Origin: Streptomyces armeniacus
Lineage (GTDB): Bacteria > Actinomycetota > Actinomycetes > Streptomycetales > Streptomycetaceae
Assembly: GCF_003355155.1 (NCBI RefSeq)
Contig: NZ_CP031320.1
Coordinates: 7,356,941 to 7,420,940, forward strand
DNA: 64,000 bases
Direction: 5' to 3'
Below, piece by piece: positions 14,923-25,759 of the stretch; position 1 is the first letter of the stretch; the number at the start of each line of letters is the position of its first letter. The notes under the pieces were generated by a model. It saw only the letters and a program-made list of their open reading frames with translations, searched no databases and was not told the DNA's origin. A program made the translations under genes and the position numbers.

Positions 14923-16763
14923 GGCTTGAACGTCTTGAACGCCGTCTGCCGCAGAGTGCGGCACTGTTCGCCCGTCCACTCGTCGGCCTTGCAGGTCACC
15001 ATGATCGCGTAGCCGCGCTTGTCGTCCACCTTGAAGCCGCGGTTGAGCACGCGCACCCGCTGGTCGCCCTCGTTCCGGAGGAACGACCAGTCGGCGACGG
15101 TCGGATAGCCGCGCCACTTCACCTTCTGGAGGTCGAGGAGCTTGTAGCCGGGGCTGGACTTGCGGACCGCGGGCTCCAGGCCCTTCCAGGCGAGCACGGC
15201 GTCCGCGAGCGGGCTGTCGTTGTAGTCGACCTGGAGCTTGGGGTAACCGCCGCCGGGCCAGCCGTACTTGGCGCCGGAGCCGGCCCCGGCCGTGCCGGTG
15301 CGCTTGAAGTCCTGGGGCATCGCCATGGAGAAGTGGAAGCGGCCGTCGGCGACCCGCCTGTAGCCGTCGGGCAGCGCGCCGTCCTGCTTGCCCTTGTCCT
15401 TGCCGCCGTCTTCGCCCTTGTCCTCGCCCTTGCCGTCGTCCTTGCCGCCGTTGTCGGGCTCGGGCTTCGAGCTGGGTTCCGCGGCCTCGTCGTCCCCGTC
15501 GTCCTGCCCGGTCTTGTCGCCCTGCTGTTCCTGCTGGCCTGTGCCGCCGTCGGAGCCGGCGGCCGAACCGCCGCCGTCGCTGCCCACGGCGTTCGCGACG
15601 ACCACGCCCAGGATCACGAGGAGGACGACCACCGCCGCGATGATCGCGAGCGTACGGCGGGACCCGAGCCCGCCGAAGCCCTGTCTCGCCGCGGGCCAGG
15701 AACCGGGCCCGTTGCCCGCTCCGCTTCCCGCACCCGTTCCGGACGCGGCCGAACCCGCCCTGCCGCCCGGCGGGTTCAGCGAAGGTATCGGCGGCAACCC
15801 GCTCGCCGTACGGACCGGCGGCGTACGCGGCTCCGATCCCGAACCGCCCGGCGGCGGCACCGGCGGCATGCCGGCGGCGGAACGCGTCACGTCCGCCGGT
15901 GTCGCCCCGCCGCCCGTGGTGTCCATGCCGTCCGAGACGGCCGCGGCCATCTCCAGCAGCACGCGCGCGCCCGCGACATCGAGCCGCTTCTCGGGGTCCT
16001 TCTCGAGCAGTCCGAAGATGACCTCGCTCAGCGCGCCCGCGCGCTCCAGCGGCGGCAGCGGCTCCGTCATCACGGCCGTCAGGGTGGAGATCGCCGAGCC
16101 CTTGTCGTACGGCGGCCGCCCCTCCACCGCCGCGTACAGCAGGCCGCCCAGCGACCACATGTCGGCGGGCGGGCCCGGCGGGTTGCCGCGGGCGCGCTCC
16201 GGGGAGATGTACGAGGGCGCGCCGACGAGCATGCCGGTCGAGGTGATCGACGGGTCGCCCTGGACCTTCGCGATGCCGAAGTCCGTGAGCACGACTCGGC
16301 CGGTGCCCTCCTCCATCAGCACGTTGGACGGCTTCACGTCGCGGTGCAGGATGCCCTCGCGGTGCGCCGCGCGCAGCACGTCGAGGACGGCGAGCCCGAC
16401 CTCCGCGGTGCGCCGCGGCGACAGCGGCCCGTCCTGCCGGATGGTGTCAGCGAGGGAGCGGCCCTCGATCAGCTCCATGACGATCCACGGCCGGTCGTCC
16501 TCGTCGACCACGTCGTAGACGGTGATGGCGCTGCCGCTGCGGATACGGGCGATCGCCTTCGCCTCGCGCAGGGTGCGCATGATGAGGCGCTGCTTCTCCT
16601 CGTCGTCGATGCTCGACGGGAAACGCAGCTCCTTCACCGCGACCGTACGCCCCAGGGTTTCGTCGCGACCGCGCCACACGGTGCCCATGCCCCCGCGGCC
16701 CAGCACACCTTCGAGCCGATAGCGGCCGCCTACCAGCCGCCCGTCCTCAACGTCCTGGCCCAT
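14916..16763 (-). CDS. Membrane-anchored Ser/Thr protein kinase (PknB type)
   Basis: 615 aa. An active Hanks-type kinase domain spans ~12-275: glycine loop LGRGGMGTVW, ATP lysine in VAVKELRF, catalytic loop HRDVKPSNVL, DFG in LTDFGIAK and SPE in YISPERARG. A Pro/Gly-rich linker leads to one membrane helix (~365-385, LAIIAAVVVLLVILGVVVA). An acidic Lys/Gly/Asp spacer and a C-terminal ~150-aa extracytoplasmic domain follow, without PASTA repeats, so its ligand is unknown. The neighbouring pseudokinase and the synteny with the kinase group next to glpD/guaB in S. coelicolor (SCO4775-4779, from memory) suggest a conserved signalling pair. Confidence 0.92.
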   Translation of the reverse strand: MGQDVEDGRLVGGRYRLEGVLGRGGMGTVWRGRDETLGRTVAVKELRFPSSIDDEEKQRLIMRTLREAKAIARIRSGSAITVYDVVDEDDRPWIVMELIEGRSLADTIRQDGPLSPRRTAEVGLAVLDVLRAAHREGILHRDVKPSNVLMEEGTGRVVLTDFGIAKVQGDPSITSTGMLVGAPSYISPERARGNPPGPPADMWSLGGLLYAAVEGRPPYDKGSAISTLTAVMTEPLPPLERAGALSEVIFGLLEKDPEKRLDVAGARVLLEMAAAVSDGMDTTGGGATPADVTRSAAGMPPVPPPGGSGSEPRTPPVRTASGLPPIPSLNPPGGRAGSAASGTGAGSGAGNGPGSWPAARQGFGGLGSRRTLAIIAAVVVLLVILGVVVANAVGSDGGGSAAGSDGGTGQQEQQGDKTGQDDGDDEAAEPSSKPEPDNGGKDDGKGEDKGEDGGKDKGKQDGALPDGYRRVADGRFHFSMAMPQDFKRTGTAGAGSGAKYGWPGGGYPKLQVDYNDSPLADAVLAWKGLEPAVRKSSPGYKLLDLQKVKWRGYPTVADWSFLRNEGDQRVRVLNRGFKVDDKRGYAIMVTCKADEWTGEQCRTLRQTAFKTFKPQ

Positions 16764-16902
16764 GAATCCCCTTGCATCCCCTCAAGCAGCCGAGCCACCC
16801 CAGCAGAGCCTTCATTGTGTCCTACTGTCCGGGCAAGACGTGTACGGGGGCGCAAGCGACTCCCCTTCGTGTGGACTTCGCGGTACGTCCCCGCCAACCC
16901 GC

Positions 16903-18609
16903 CTACAGCGGGACGATGTCCGGCGCGCCCAGCCGTGCCGCGTCCGCCGTCAGGTCGTCCGGCTGCCGCTGTGACTCGCGTTCGGCCTCGACACGCTTCT
17001 CGTAGTGCTCGACCTCGCGCTTGATCTGGTCCTCGTCCCAGCCCAGCACGCCCGCCATCAGTTCGGCGCACTCGCGCGCGCTGCGCGTACCGCGGTCGAA
17101 CGTCTCGATGGAGATGCGCGTACGCCGAGTAAGCACATCGTCCAGATGGCGTGCACCTTCGTGCGTACACGCATAGACGATTTCCGCCTTCAGATAGTCG
17201 TCGGCCGCGGGCAGCGGATCTCCCAGCCGCGGGTCCGCGGTGACCAGCTCCAGCACCTCGTCGGTCAGTGAGCCGTACCGGTTCAACAGGTGCTCCACAC
17301 GCGCCACATGCAGCCCGGTGCGGGCCGCGATGTGCGCCCGCGCGTTCCACAGCGCGGGATAGCCCTCGGCGCCCGCGAGCGGCACCTGCTCGGTGCAGCA
17401 CTCCGCGACCCGGTGGTCCAGGCCGTGCACGACCTCGTCCACCGCGTCCTTGGCCATCACCCGGTACGTCGTGTACTTGCCGCCCGCGATGACCACCATC
17501 CCCGGCACCGGGTGGGCCACGGTGTGCTCGCGGGACAGCTTGCTGGTGGCGTCCGACTCGCCCGCGAGCAGCGGCCGCAGACCGGCGTAGACGCCCTCCA
17601 CGTCGTCGCGCGTGAGCGGCACCGACAGCACCGAGTTGACGTGCTCCAGCAGGTAGTCGATGTCCGCACTGGACGCCGCCGGGTGCGCCTTGTCCAGGTC
17701 CCAGTCGGTGTCCGTGGTGCCGACGATCCAGTGCCGGCCCCACGGGATCACGAAGAGCACGCTCTTCTCCGTACGGAGGATCAGCCCCGTCGTCGAGTTG
17801 ATCCGGTCCTTCGGCACGACGAGGTGGATGCCCTTGGAGGCGCGTACGTGGAACTGGCCGCGCTCGGCGATCAGCTGCTGGGTGTCGTCCGTCCACACGC
17901 CCGTGGCGTTGACCACCTGCTTCGCCCGTACCTCGAACTCGCCGCCCTGCTCCAGGTCCCGCACCCGGGCGCCCACCACGCGCTCGCCCTCGCGCAGGAA
18001 GCCGGTCACGCGCGCGCGGTTCGCGGCGTAGGCGCCGTACGCCGAGGCGGTGCGGACGAGGGTGGCGACGTACCGCGCGTCGTCCATCTGCGCGTCGTAG
18101 TACTGGAGGGCGCCCACGAGCGCGTCCCGCTTCAGGCACGGAGCCACCCGCAGCGCGTGCCGCCGCGTCAGATGGCGGTGTCCGGGCAGCCCGCGGCCGT
18201 GCCCGGAGGACAGCGACATCGCGTCGTACAGCGCGACGCCGGAACCGGCGTAGAAGCGCTCCCACCCCTTGTGCTGGAGCGGATAGAGGAACGGCACCGG
18301 CTTCACGAGGTGCGGCGCGAGCCGCTGCAGCAGCAGTCCGCGCTCCTTCAGCGCCTCCCGTACGAGCACGAAGTCCAGCATCTCGAGGTAGCGCAGCCCG
18401 CCGTGGATCAGCTTGCTGGACCGGCTGGACGTGCCCGACGCCCAGTCCCGCGCCTCGACGATCCCCGTGGAAAGCCCGCGGGTGGCCGCGTCCAGCGCGG
18501 TGCCCGCGCCGACGACCCCGGCGCCGACGACGAGCACGTCGAGTTCGCGCTCGGCCATCTTCGCCAGCGCCCCCGCGCGCTGCTCCGGTCCCAGTGTCGC
18601 TGTCCTCAC
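16903..18609 (-). CDS. glpD: Glycerol-3-phosphate dehydrogenase
   Basis: 568 aa from a GTG start with CAGGAGGCAAC upstream. A membrane-associated FAD enzyme oxidising glycerol-3-phosphate to dihydroxyacetone phosphate and feeding electrons to quinone. The FAD-binding motif VVGAGVVGAGTALDAATRG (~26-44) and the GlpD signature SSRSSKLIHGGLRYLE (~61-76) are present, as are GIHLVVPKDRI and the C-terminal DAO_C domain with RTRISIETFDRG. Length is normal for GlpD. It is divergent from the NDP-sugar dehydrogenase. There is no glycerol kinase or facilitator next to it, as in the second glpD locus of S. coelicolor. Confidence 0.95.
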   Translation of the reverse strand: MRTATLGPEQRAGALAKMAERELDVLVVGAGVVGAGTALDAATRGLSTGIVEARDWASGTSSRSSKLIHGGLRYLEMLDFVLVREALKERGLLLQRLAPHLVKPVPFLYPLQHKGWERFYAGSGVALYDAMSLSSGHGRGLPGHRHLTRRHALRVAPCLKRDALVGALQYYDAQMDDARYVATLVRTASAYGAYAANRARVTGFLREGERVVGARVRDLEQGGEFEVRAKQVVNATGVWTDDTQQLIAERGQFHVRASKGIHLVVPKDRINSTTGLILRTEKSVLFVIPWGRHWIVGTTDTDWDLDKAHPAASSADIDYLLEHVNSVLSVPLTRDDVEGVYAGLRPLLAGESDATSKLSREHTVAHPVPGMVVIAGGKYTTYRVMAKDAVDEVVHGLDHRVAECCTEQVPLAGAEGYPALWNARAHIAARTGLHVARVEHLLNRYGSLTDEVLELVTADPRLGDPLPAADDYLKAEIVYACTHEGARHLDDVLTRRTRISIETFDRGTRSARECAELMAGVLGWDEDQIKREVEHYEKRVEAERESQRQPDDLTADAARLGAPDIVPL

Positions 18610-18855
18610 CGTTGCCTCCTGTGGTCGGTACGGGCGGTCCTGCGGTCACCTGACGCTGCATCCCCTGTCGATGGTCCCGCATGTGAGCCACTTTGGCCGA
18701 GCGGTGGCACGGCACCGCGTGCAATACCGCATATCTGTCATATAGGCCCTTAACCTGACAGCGCGTCCTCCGCCACTCCCGGTTCGCCGCACCGTTCACC
18801 GCACCTGTTCGCCCCACCTGTACGCCGCCCGCACACCGCGTTCCCCGGGGAAGGG
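18610..18855. promoter_or_regulatory. Divergent promoter region of glpD and the sugar dehydrogenase
   Basis: 246 bp separate the two divergent starts. An AT-richer core at ~18722-18760 contains CATATAG and the inverted pair CTGTCA/TGACAG around CATATAGGCCCTTAACC, a candidate promoter with operator. Direction of each promoter was not resolved. Confidence 0.4.
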
Positions 18856-20130
18856 ATGTCAGCCCTCATGCGCGCAGACCTCGCCGTCATCGGCCTCGGC
18901 CATTCGGGTCTTCCGCTGGCCCAGGCGGCCACCGCCGCCGGCATCGGCACCATCGGCTACGACCCGCACCCCCGCACCGTCACCGACCTCAACGCCGGCC
19001 GCCCGCCGGCCGACGGCTCCCTCGCCGCGGCCGAGCTGCGCCGCATGCTGTCCTGTGGCTTCCGCGCCACCGCCGACCCGGCACCGCTGGGCAGCGCCCG
19101 TACGGCCGTCATCTGCGTCGACACCCCGCTCCGCGCCGACCGCGCGCTGGACCTCGGGCCGGTCCGTACGGCCGCGCACACGCTCGCCGCCAGCCTCCGC
19201 CCCCGTACGACCGTCCTCCTGGAGTCGACGGTCTACCCGGGCAGCACCGAGGAGTTCGTCCGCACCGTGCTGGAGGAGGGCTCCGGGCTGCGCGCGGGCC
19301 GCGACTTCCACCTCGCGTACGCGCCCAGCCGCCTCGACCCGGGCAGCCGCACGTACGGCTACGCGAACATCCCGAAGGTCATCGGCGGCCTCACCCCCGC
19401 CTGTACGGAGGCCGCCGCCGCGTTCTACGGCCGGCTCACCGAGAAGGTCGTACGCGCCCGCGGGCCGCGCGAGGCGGAGACGGCGCAGCTGCTGGAAACC
19501 AACTACCGGCAGATCAACATCGCCCTCGTCAACGAGATGGCCGTGTTCTGCCACGACATCGGCGTCGACGTGTGGGACGTCATCCGCTGCGCGGAGACCA
19601 AACCGTTCGGCTTCCAGGCGTTCCGGCCCGGCCCCGGCGTCGGCGGCCACAGCGTGCCCATCGACCCGAACCACCTCTCGTACCCGAGCCGCGCACTCGG
19701 CTATCCGCTGCGCATGGTCGAGCTGGCCCAGCAGGTCAACGCGCGCATGCCGCGCTACGTCTCCCAGCGCGCCGCCGCGCTCCTCAACGAACACGGCAAG
19801 TCGGCGCGCGGCGCCCGCGTCCTGCTGCTCGGCGTCACGTACAAGGCCGACCTTGCCGACCAGGAGGGCGCACCGGCGGGCGAGATCGCGACCCGCCTGC
19901 GCGACCTGGGCGCCCAGCTCAGCTACCACGACCCGTACGTGCACCACTGGAGCGCGGGCGGGCGGCCGGTGCCGCGCGCGGACGGGCTGTACGAGGCGGC
20001 CGCGGAGGCGGACCTCACGGTGCTGCTGCAGCACCACCGCACGTACGACCTGCAGGGCCTCGCCGCGAAGGCCCAGCTCCTGCTGGACACCCGCGGCGCG
20101 AGCCCCACGGGCGCGGCGAACCGGCTGTAG
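18856..20130 (+). CDS. Nucleotide-sugar dehydrogenase (UDP-Glc/UDP-ManNAc family), catalytic Cys replaced by Ser
   Basis: 424 aa. The N-terminal NAD domain has the motif LAVIGLGHSGLPLA (~8-21). The central domain has the family substrate motif ETNYRQINIALVNEM. The C-terminal UDP-binding domain includes LGVTYKADLADQEG and SYHDPYV. Family members oxidise a UDP-sugar C6 alcohol twice to the uronic acid via a thiohemiacetal on a Cys in GPGxGGHCxPxDP. Here the motif reads GPGVGGHSVPIDP, and the DNA (GGC CAC AGC GTG) confirms Ser. The protein may stop at the aldehyde, be inactive or use a different chemistry. An alternative start at Met5 (MRADLAVIG) is equally possible. Confidence 0.9.
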   Translation: MSALMRADLAVIGLGHSGLPLAQAATAAGIGTIGYDPHPRTVTDLNAGRPPADGSLAAAELRRMLSCGFRATADPAPLGSARTAVICVDTPLRADRALDLGPVRTAAHTLAASLRPRTTVLLESTVYPGSTEEFVRTVLEEGSGLRAGRDFHLAYAPSRLDPGSRTYGYANIPKVIGGLTPACTEAAAAFYGRLTEKVVRARGPREAETAQLLETNYRQINIALVNEMAVFCHDIGVDVWDVIRCAETKPFGFQAFRPGPGVGGHSVPIDPNHLSYPSRALGYPLRMVELAQQVNARMPRYVSQRAAALLNEHGKSARGARVLLLGVTYKADLADQEGAPAGEIATRLRDLGAQLSYHDPYVHHWSAGGRPVPRADGLYEAAAEADLTVLLQHHRTYDLQGLAAKAQLLLDTRGASPTGAANRL

Positions 20131-20143
20131 GCGGCGGGCGGTG

Positions 20144-20272
20144 GGGGCGCGGGGAACTGCGCGATCAGTCAGTGACGGCCGTCGGTCGCGTACGGCGCCC
20201 ACGCACTCGGACAGTGCGGTCGTGCGGCGACCGCGGGAACACCGTGGCTGGTCGCGCAGTTCCCCGCGCCCC
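20144..20272. repeat. ~130-bp element with 21-bp perfect terminal inverted repeats (copy 1)
   Basis: GGGGCGCGGGGAACTGCGCG at 20144 is matched perfectly in reverse complement at 20252-20272 (21 nt). The interior shares a stretch with copy 2 at 21457-21590 in opposite orientation (the GACGGCCGTCGGTCGCGTA block). I recall the arm as a very common Streptomyces intergenic sequence. Placed between the convergent ends of the dehydrogenase and guaB3 genes, the RNA hairpin should also terminate transcription from both sides. Confidence 0.75.
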
Positions 20273-20282
20273 TGGACGCTCG

Positions 20283-21398
20283 CTAACGCGAGCGGGCCAC
20301 CATGACCTCGACGCGCTGGAACTCCTTCAGGTCGGAGTACCCCGTCGTGGCCATCGCGCGGCGCAGCGCGCCGAAGAAGTTCATCGAGCCGTCCGGCGTG
20401 TGCGACGGGCCGAGCAGGACCTCCTCCGTCGTGCCGACCGCGCCCAGGTCCATGCGCTTGCCGCGCGGGACGTCCTCGTGAACGGCCTCCATGCCCCAGT
20501 GGTGGCCACGGCCCGGCGCGTCCGTGGCGCGGGCCAGCGGGGAGCCGATCATCACGGCATCCGAGCCGCAGGCGATGGCCTTCGGCAGGTCGCCGGACCA
20601 GCCGACGCCGCCGTCGGCGATGACGTGCACGTACCGGCCGCCGGACTCGTCGAGGTAGTCCCGGCGGGCGGCCGCGACGTCCGCGACCGCGGTCGCCATC
20701 GGCACCTGGATCCCGAGCACGTTGCGGGTGGTGTGCGCGGCGCCGCCACCGAAGCCGACGAGGACGCCCGCGGCGCCCGTACGCATCAGATGCAGCGCGG
20801 CCGTGTACGTGGCGCAGCCGCCGACGATCACGGGCACGTCCAGCTCGTAGATGAACTGCTTCAGGTTCAGCGGCTCCGCCGCCGACGAGACGTGCTCGGC
20901 CGAGACCGTGGTGCCCCGGATGACGAAGATGTCGACGCCCGCGTCCACGACCGCTTTGGAGAACTGCGCGGTGCGCTGCGGCGACAGCGCGGCGGCCGTC
21001 ACCACGCCCGAGTCCCGTACCTCCTTGATCCGCTGGCCGATCAGCTCCTCCTTGATCGGCTCCTCGTAGATCTGCTGCATACGGCGGTTCGCGGTGGCGC
21101 CGTCCAGCTCGGCGATCTCGGCGAGCACCGGCTCGGGGTCCTCGTAACGGGTCCACAGACCCTCGAGGTTCAGCACGCCCAGGCCGCCCAGCTGCCCGAT
21201 GCGGATGGCGGTCTGCGGCGAGACGACCGAGTCCATGGGGGCGGCGAGGAACGGCAGTTCGAAGCGGTAGGCGTCGATCTGCCAGGCGATCGAGACCTCC
21301 TTCGGGTCACGGGTGCGCCGGCTCGGCACGACGGCGATGTCGTCGAAGGCGTACGCCTTGCGGCCGCGCTTGCCGCGCCCGATCTCGATCTCAGTCAC
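20283..21398 (-). CDS. guaB3: GuaB3-family IMP dehydrogenase/GMP reductase-related protein
   Basis: 371 aa TIM-barrel protein of the GuaB3 subfamily: N-terminal GRGKRGRKAYAFDDI, phosphate-binding VIADGGVGWSGDLPKAIACG and the conserved C-terminal FFGALRRAMATTGY. It has no CBS insert, unlike GuaB. At the catalytic loop, where IMPDH has Gly-Ser-Ile-Cys-Thr-Thr-Arg, this protein reads GGAAHTTR, so the nucleophilic Cys is not at its usual place. Family members occur next to guaB in actinobacteria and their reaction is debated. Same strand as guaB, 201 bp downstream, separated by repeat copy 2. Confidence 0.9.
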   Translation of the reverse strand: MTEIEIGRGKRGRKAYAFDDIAVVPSRRTRDPKEVSIAWQIDAYRFELPFLAAPMDSVVSPQTAIRIGQLGGLGVLNLEGLWTRYEDPEPVLAEIAELDGATANRRMQQIYEEPIKEELIGQRIKEVRDSGVVTAAALSPQRTAQFSKAVVDAGVDIFVIRGTTVSAEHVSSAAEPLNLKQFIYELDVPVIVGGCATYTAALHLMRTGAAGVLVGFGGGAAHTTRNVLGIQVPMATAVADVAAARRDYLDESGGRYVHVIADGGVGWSGDLPKAIACGSDAVMIGSPLARATDAPGRGHHWGMEAVHEDVPRGKRMDLGAVGTTEEVLLGPSHTPDGSMNFFGALRRAMATTGYSDLKEFQRVEVMVARSR

Positions 21399-21456
21399 GA
21401 ATGAGCCCTTCCGTACGTAAGTTCTGCGCTGCGCTGACCAGTATGGCTCGCGGCCT

Positions 21457-21590
21457 CAGGGGCGCGGGGAACTGCGCGGTCAGCCCATGGCGGGCCGCAC
21501 CCGCCGGCCTGCCGCCACGTGCCGGGTGCGCAGGCGCCATACGCGACCGACGGCCGTCACTGGCTGGTCGCGCCGTCCCCCGCGCCCCTG
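21457..21590. repeat. ~134-bp element with 29-bp imperfect terminal inverted repeats (copy 2)
   Basis: The left arm (21457-21485, starting CAGGGGCGCGGGGAACTGCG) and right arm (21562-21590) are reverse complements with four mismatches. The right interior (GCGACCGACGGCCGTCACTGGCT) is the reverse complement of the left interior of copy 1, so the two elements are one family in opposite orientation on either side of guaB3. It lies just downstream of guaB and probably also acts as its terminator. Confidence 0.75.
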
Positions 21591-21599
21591 CGGACGCGG

Positions 21600-23877
<2,278 letters not shown>

Positions 23878-24180
23878 GCCGCTAGCCCGCCCCCTTCCGG
23901 GTCGTTACGCACCGCGCCGGTCGGCAACCTGATCGCTTCGTCCCGGCGCCTCGCGGCACCAGGAAGGGCATGTCCGCCATAAGGCCCTTCGCGGCTGGGT
24001 GAGATGCCCCCGGCGGTGCGCCGGGGTTGAGTCACACTCCCAAGCATGCGGCATAGCGCGGGCTTACGGCGACGACGCCCGTGCACCAGGGATGTACCAG
24101 GTACGTACGGAGCGCGCACGCGACCCCCGTACGCGGGCCGTCCGCCCCCTGCGCGCGCCGGCCGCGCGCCCCTCCTGAAC
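23878..24180. other. Intergenic region between shbA and bldM
   Basis: Nothing protein-like on either strand. It should hold the shbA promoter near its left end; the ORFs crossing it are Arg-rich shadows of low quality. Confidence 0.4.
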
Positions 24181-24225
24181 GCAGTCGCCGGGCAGGCCGA
24201 CGTACTCGGCCTGCCCGGCGACTGC
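24181..24225 (-). terminator. Long perfect terminator hairpin after bldM
   Basis: A 20-bp perfect stem (GCAGTCGCCGGGCAGGCCGA and its reverse complement) with loop CGTAC, 42 bp past the bldM stop. It is one of the strongest hairpins in the window. No long T-run follows, as usual in Streptomyces. Confidence 0.85.
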
Positions 24226-24266
24226 GGGCACCGCGTCCCGCGTACGGGGACGGCTTCGGAGGGGAA

Positions 24267-24878
24267 TCAGCGCACGAGGCCCCAACGGAAGCCGAGCGCC
24301 ACCGCGTGGGCCCGGTCCGACGCGCCGAGCTTCTTGAACAGCCGCCGCGCATGCGTCTTCACCGTGTCCTCGGACAGGAAAAGCTCCCGCCCGATCTCGG
24401 CGTTCGACCTGCCATGGCTCATCCCCTCCAGCACTTGGATCTCGCGGGCCGTGAGTGTCGGCGCCGCACCCATCTCCGCGGACCGCAGCCGCCGTGGCGC
24501 GAGCCGCCACGTCGGGTCGGCCAGCGCCTGCGTGACCGTGGCCCTGAGCTCGGCACGCGAGGCGTCCTTGTGCAGATACCCCCTGGCGCCCGCGGCGACC
24601 GCGAGGGCCACCCCGTCCAGATCCTCGGCCACCGTGAGCATGATGATGCGCGCGCCGGGGTCGGCGGACAGCAGCCGCCGTACGGTCTCCACACCTCCCA
24701 GTCCGGGCATCCGGACATCCATCAGAATCAGGTCCGAGCGATCAGCACCCCAGCGGCGGAGGACTTCCTCGCCGTTGGCCGCCGTCGTCACGCGCTCGAC
24801 ACCGGGCACGGTCGCGACCGCGCGGCGGAGCGCTTCTCGGGCAAGCGGGGAGTCGTCGCATACGAGGACGGACGTCAT
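24267..24878 (-). CDS. bldM: Developmental response regulator BldM
   Basis: 203 aa from ATG 24878 (MTSVLVCDDS). N-terminal receiver domain with acidic pocket CDD and phosphoacceptor-position Asp in LILMDVRMPGL (~54), and a C-terminal LuxR/FixJ HTH (LTAREIQVLEGMSHGRSNAEIGRELFLSEDTVKTHARRLFKKLG). BldM controls early development genes as a homodimer and late sporulation genes as a heterodimer with WhiI in Streptomyces, and its Asp is known to be dispensable. Divergent from whiD as in S. coelicolor. The longer in-frame ORF to 25022 adds codons without receiver-domain character. Confidence 0.95.
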   Translation of the reverse strand: MTSVLVCDDSPLAREALRRAVATVPGVERVTTAANGEEVLRRWGADRSDLILMDVRMPGLGGVETVRRLLSADPGARIIMLTVAEDLDGVALAVAAGARGYLHKDASRAELRATVTQALADPTWRLAPRRLRSAEMGAAPTLTAREIQVLEGMSHGRSNAEIGRELFLSEDTVKTHARRLFKKLGASDRAHAVALGFRWGLVR

Positions 24879-25250
24879 GACCGCCCCCCGCAGCTGATGC
24901 GCATCACCTTGAGCCTCCAGGCTGTTACGAATCTTCACCTGTGCGATTGACAGCCCCGGTCCCGGACACTCGGTGCCCGAGACGGCTTCGTCAACCGCCT
25001 CCGCACTCTCAACGACGGTCACCCAAAAGAGTTACGGGCTTCCGCAGCCGCCTCGGACACTCTACGTGAGTGCGCGGACACGGATGAGCCATAGCGCGGC
25101 GCGGCGGCTCCCGCCCAGTAATGCCCTGTTTGGTCATGGTTTCTTTCGCTTTCACCGGGTAATAGCTAGATTCGGCAAAGAGTCATATTTACGGATCAGT
25201 GACTCACGTGTCTCAGTCCGCTACCGAGCACGCTCCCGAGAGGACACGCA
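24879..25250. promoter_or_regulatory. Divergent bldM-whiD promoter region
   Basis: 372 bp between two developmental regulators, with an AT-richer block at ~25120-25200 (TAGATTCGGCAAAGAGTCATATTTACGG region) near whiD. Known Streptomyces biology predicts developmentally controlled promoters here. I did not resolve specific sigma-factor or BldD sites. Confidence 0.5.
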
Positions 25251-25568
25251 ATGGCAGACTTCTCCCGGCTCCCGGGCCCGAACGCCGACCTGTGGGACTG
25301 GCAGCTGCTGGCCGCCTGCCGGGGGGTCGACAGCTCCCTGTTCTTCCACCCGGAAGGGGAGCGCGGGGCGGCCCGCAGCGCGCGAGAGGCTTCCGCGAAA
25401 GAGGTGTGCATGCGGTGCCCGGTGCGCTCCGAGTGCGCGGCACACGCCCTGACGGTGCGGGAGCCGTACGGCGTCTGGGGCGGCCTCACCGAGGACGAGC
25501 GGGAAGAACTGATGGGCCGCGCGCGCAGCCGCCTGATCGCCGCCGCACCGAGCGGTTCACGCGGTTAG
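25251..25568 (+). CDS. whiD: WhiB-family iron-sulfur regulator WhiD
   Basis: 105 aa from ATG 25251. Four cluster cysteines: Cys in LLAACRGVDSSLFF (~23) and CMRCPVRSEC (~53, 56, 62). The Wbl turn GVWGGLTEDER is followed by a basic C-terminal tail. WhiD binds a [4Fe-4S] cluster and the sigma factor HrdB and is required late in sporulation. Sequence and neighbour bldM match the S. coelicolor locus from memory. It is the last gene whose context is reliable before the adapter-like sequence at 25,644. Confidence 0.95.
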   Translation: MADFSRLPGPNADLWDWQLLAACRGVDSSLFFHPEGERGAARSAREASAKEVCMRCPVRSECAAHALTVREPYGVWGGLTEDEREELMGRARSRLIAAAPSGSRG

Positions 25569-25643
25569 CCCCCCGTACGGTCGGCGCGTACGCCGGCCGT
25601 GTCCGCCCCTCCGCCGGTCCCTCCCCGCGGGTCCCTTCCCCAC

Positions 25644-25712
25644 CTGGCTCTTATCCACATCTGACCCTGCCGACGACGGACAAGGTGTACGTCTCGCTGG
25701 GCGCTGTCCACG
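25644..25712 (+). other. Illumina Nextera adapter read-through (assembly artefact)
   Basis: 25644-25676 matches the 33-nt Nextera read-1 adapter complement at 30 of 33 positions (visible core CTCTTAT-CACATCTGAC-CTGCCGACGA). An 8-nt index slot at 25677-25684 is followed by GTGTA..TCTCG.TGG.CGC, the expected P5 tail with scattered errors. Then comes an A-rich run. This is not biological DNA; it marks a false join or contig end. Whatever lies to the right may come from elsewhere in the genome. Confidence 0.92.
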
Positions 25713-25759
25713 CCACAAATAACAAACGCCGCAGCGCAGACTACCAACACACCGACCCA

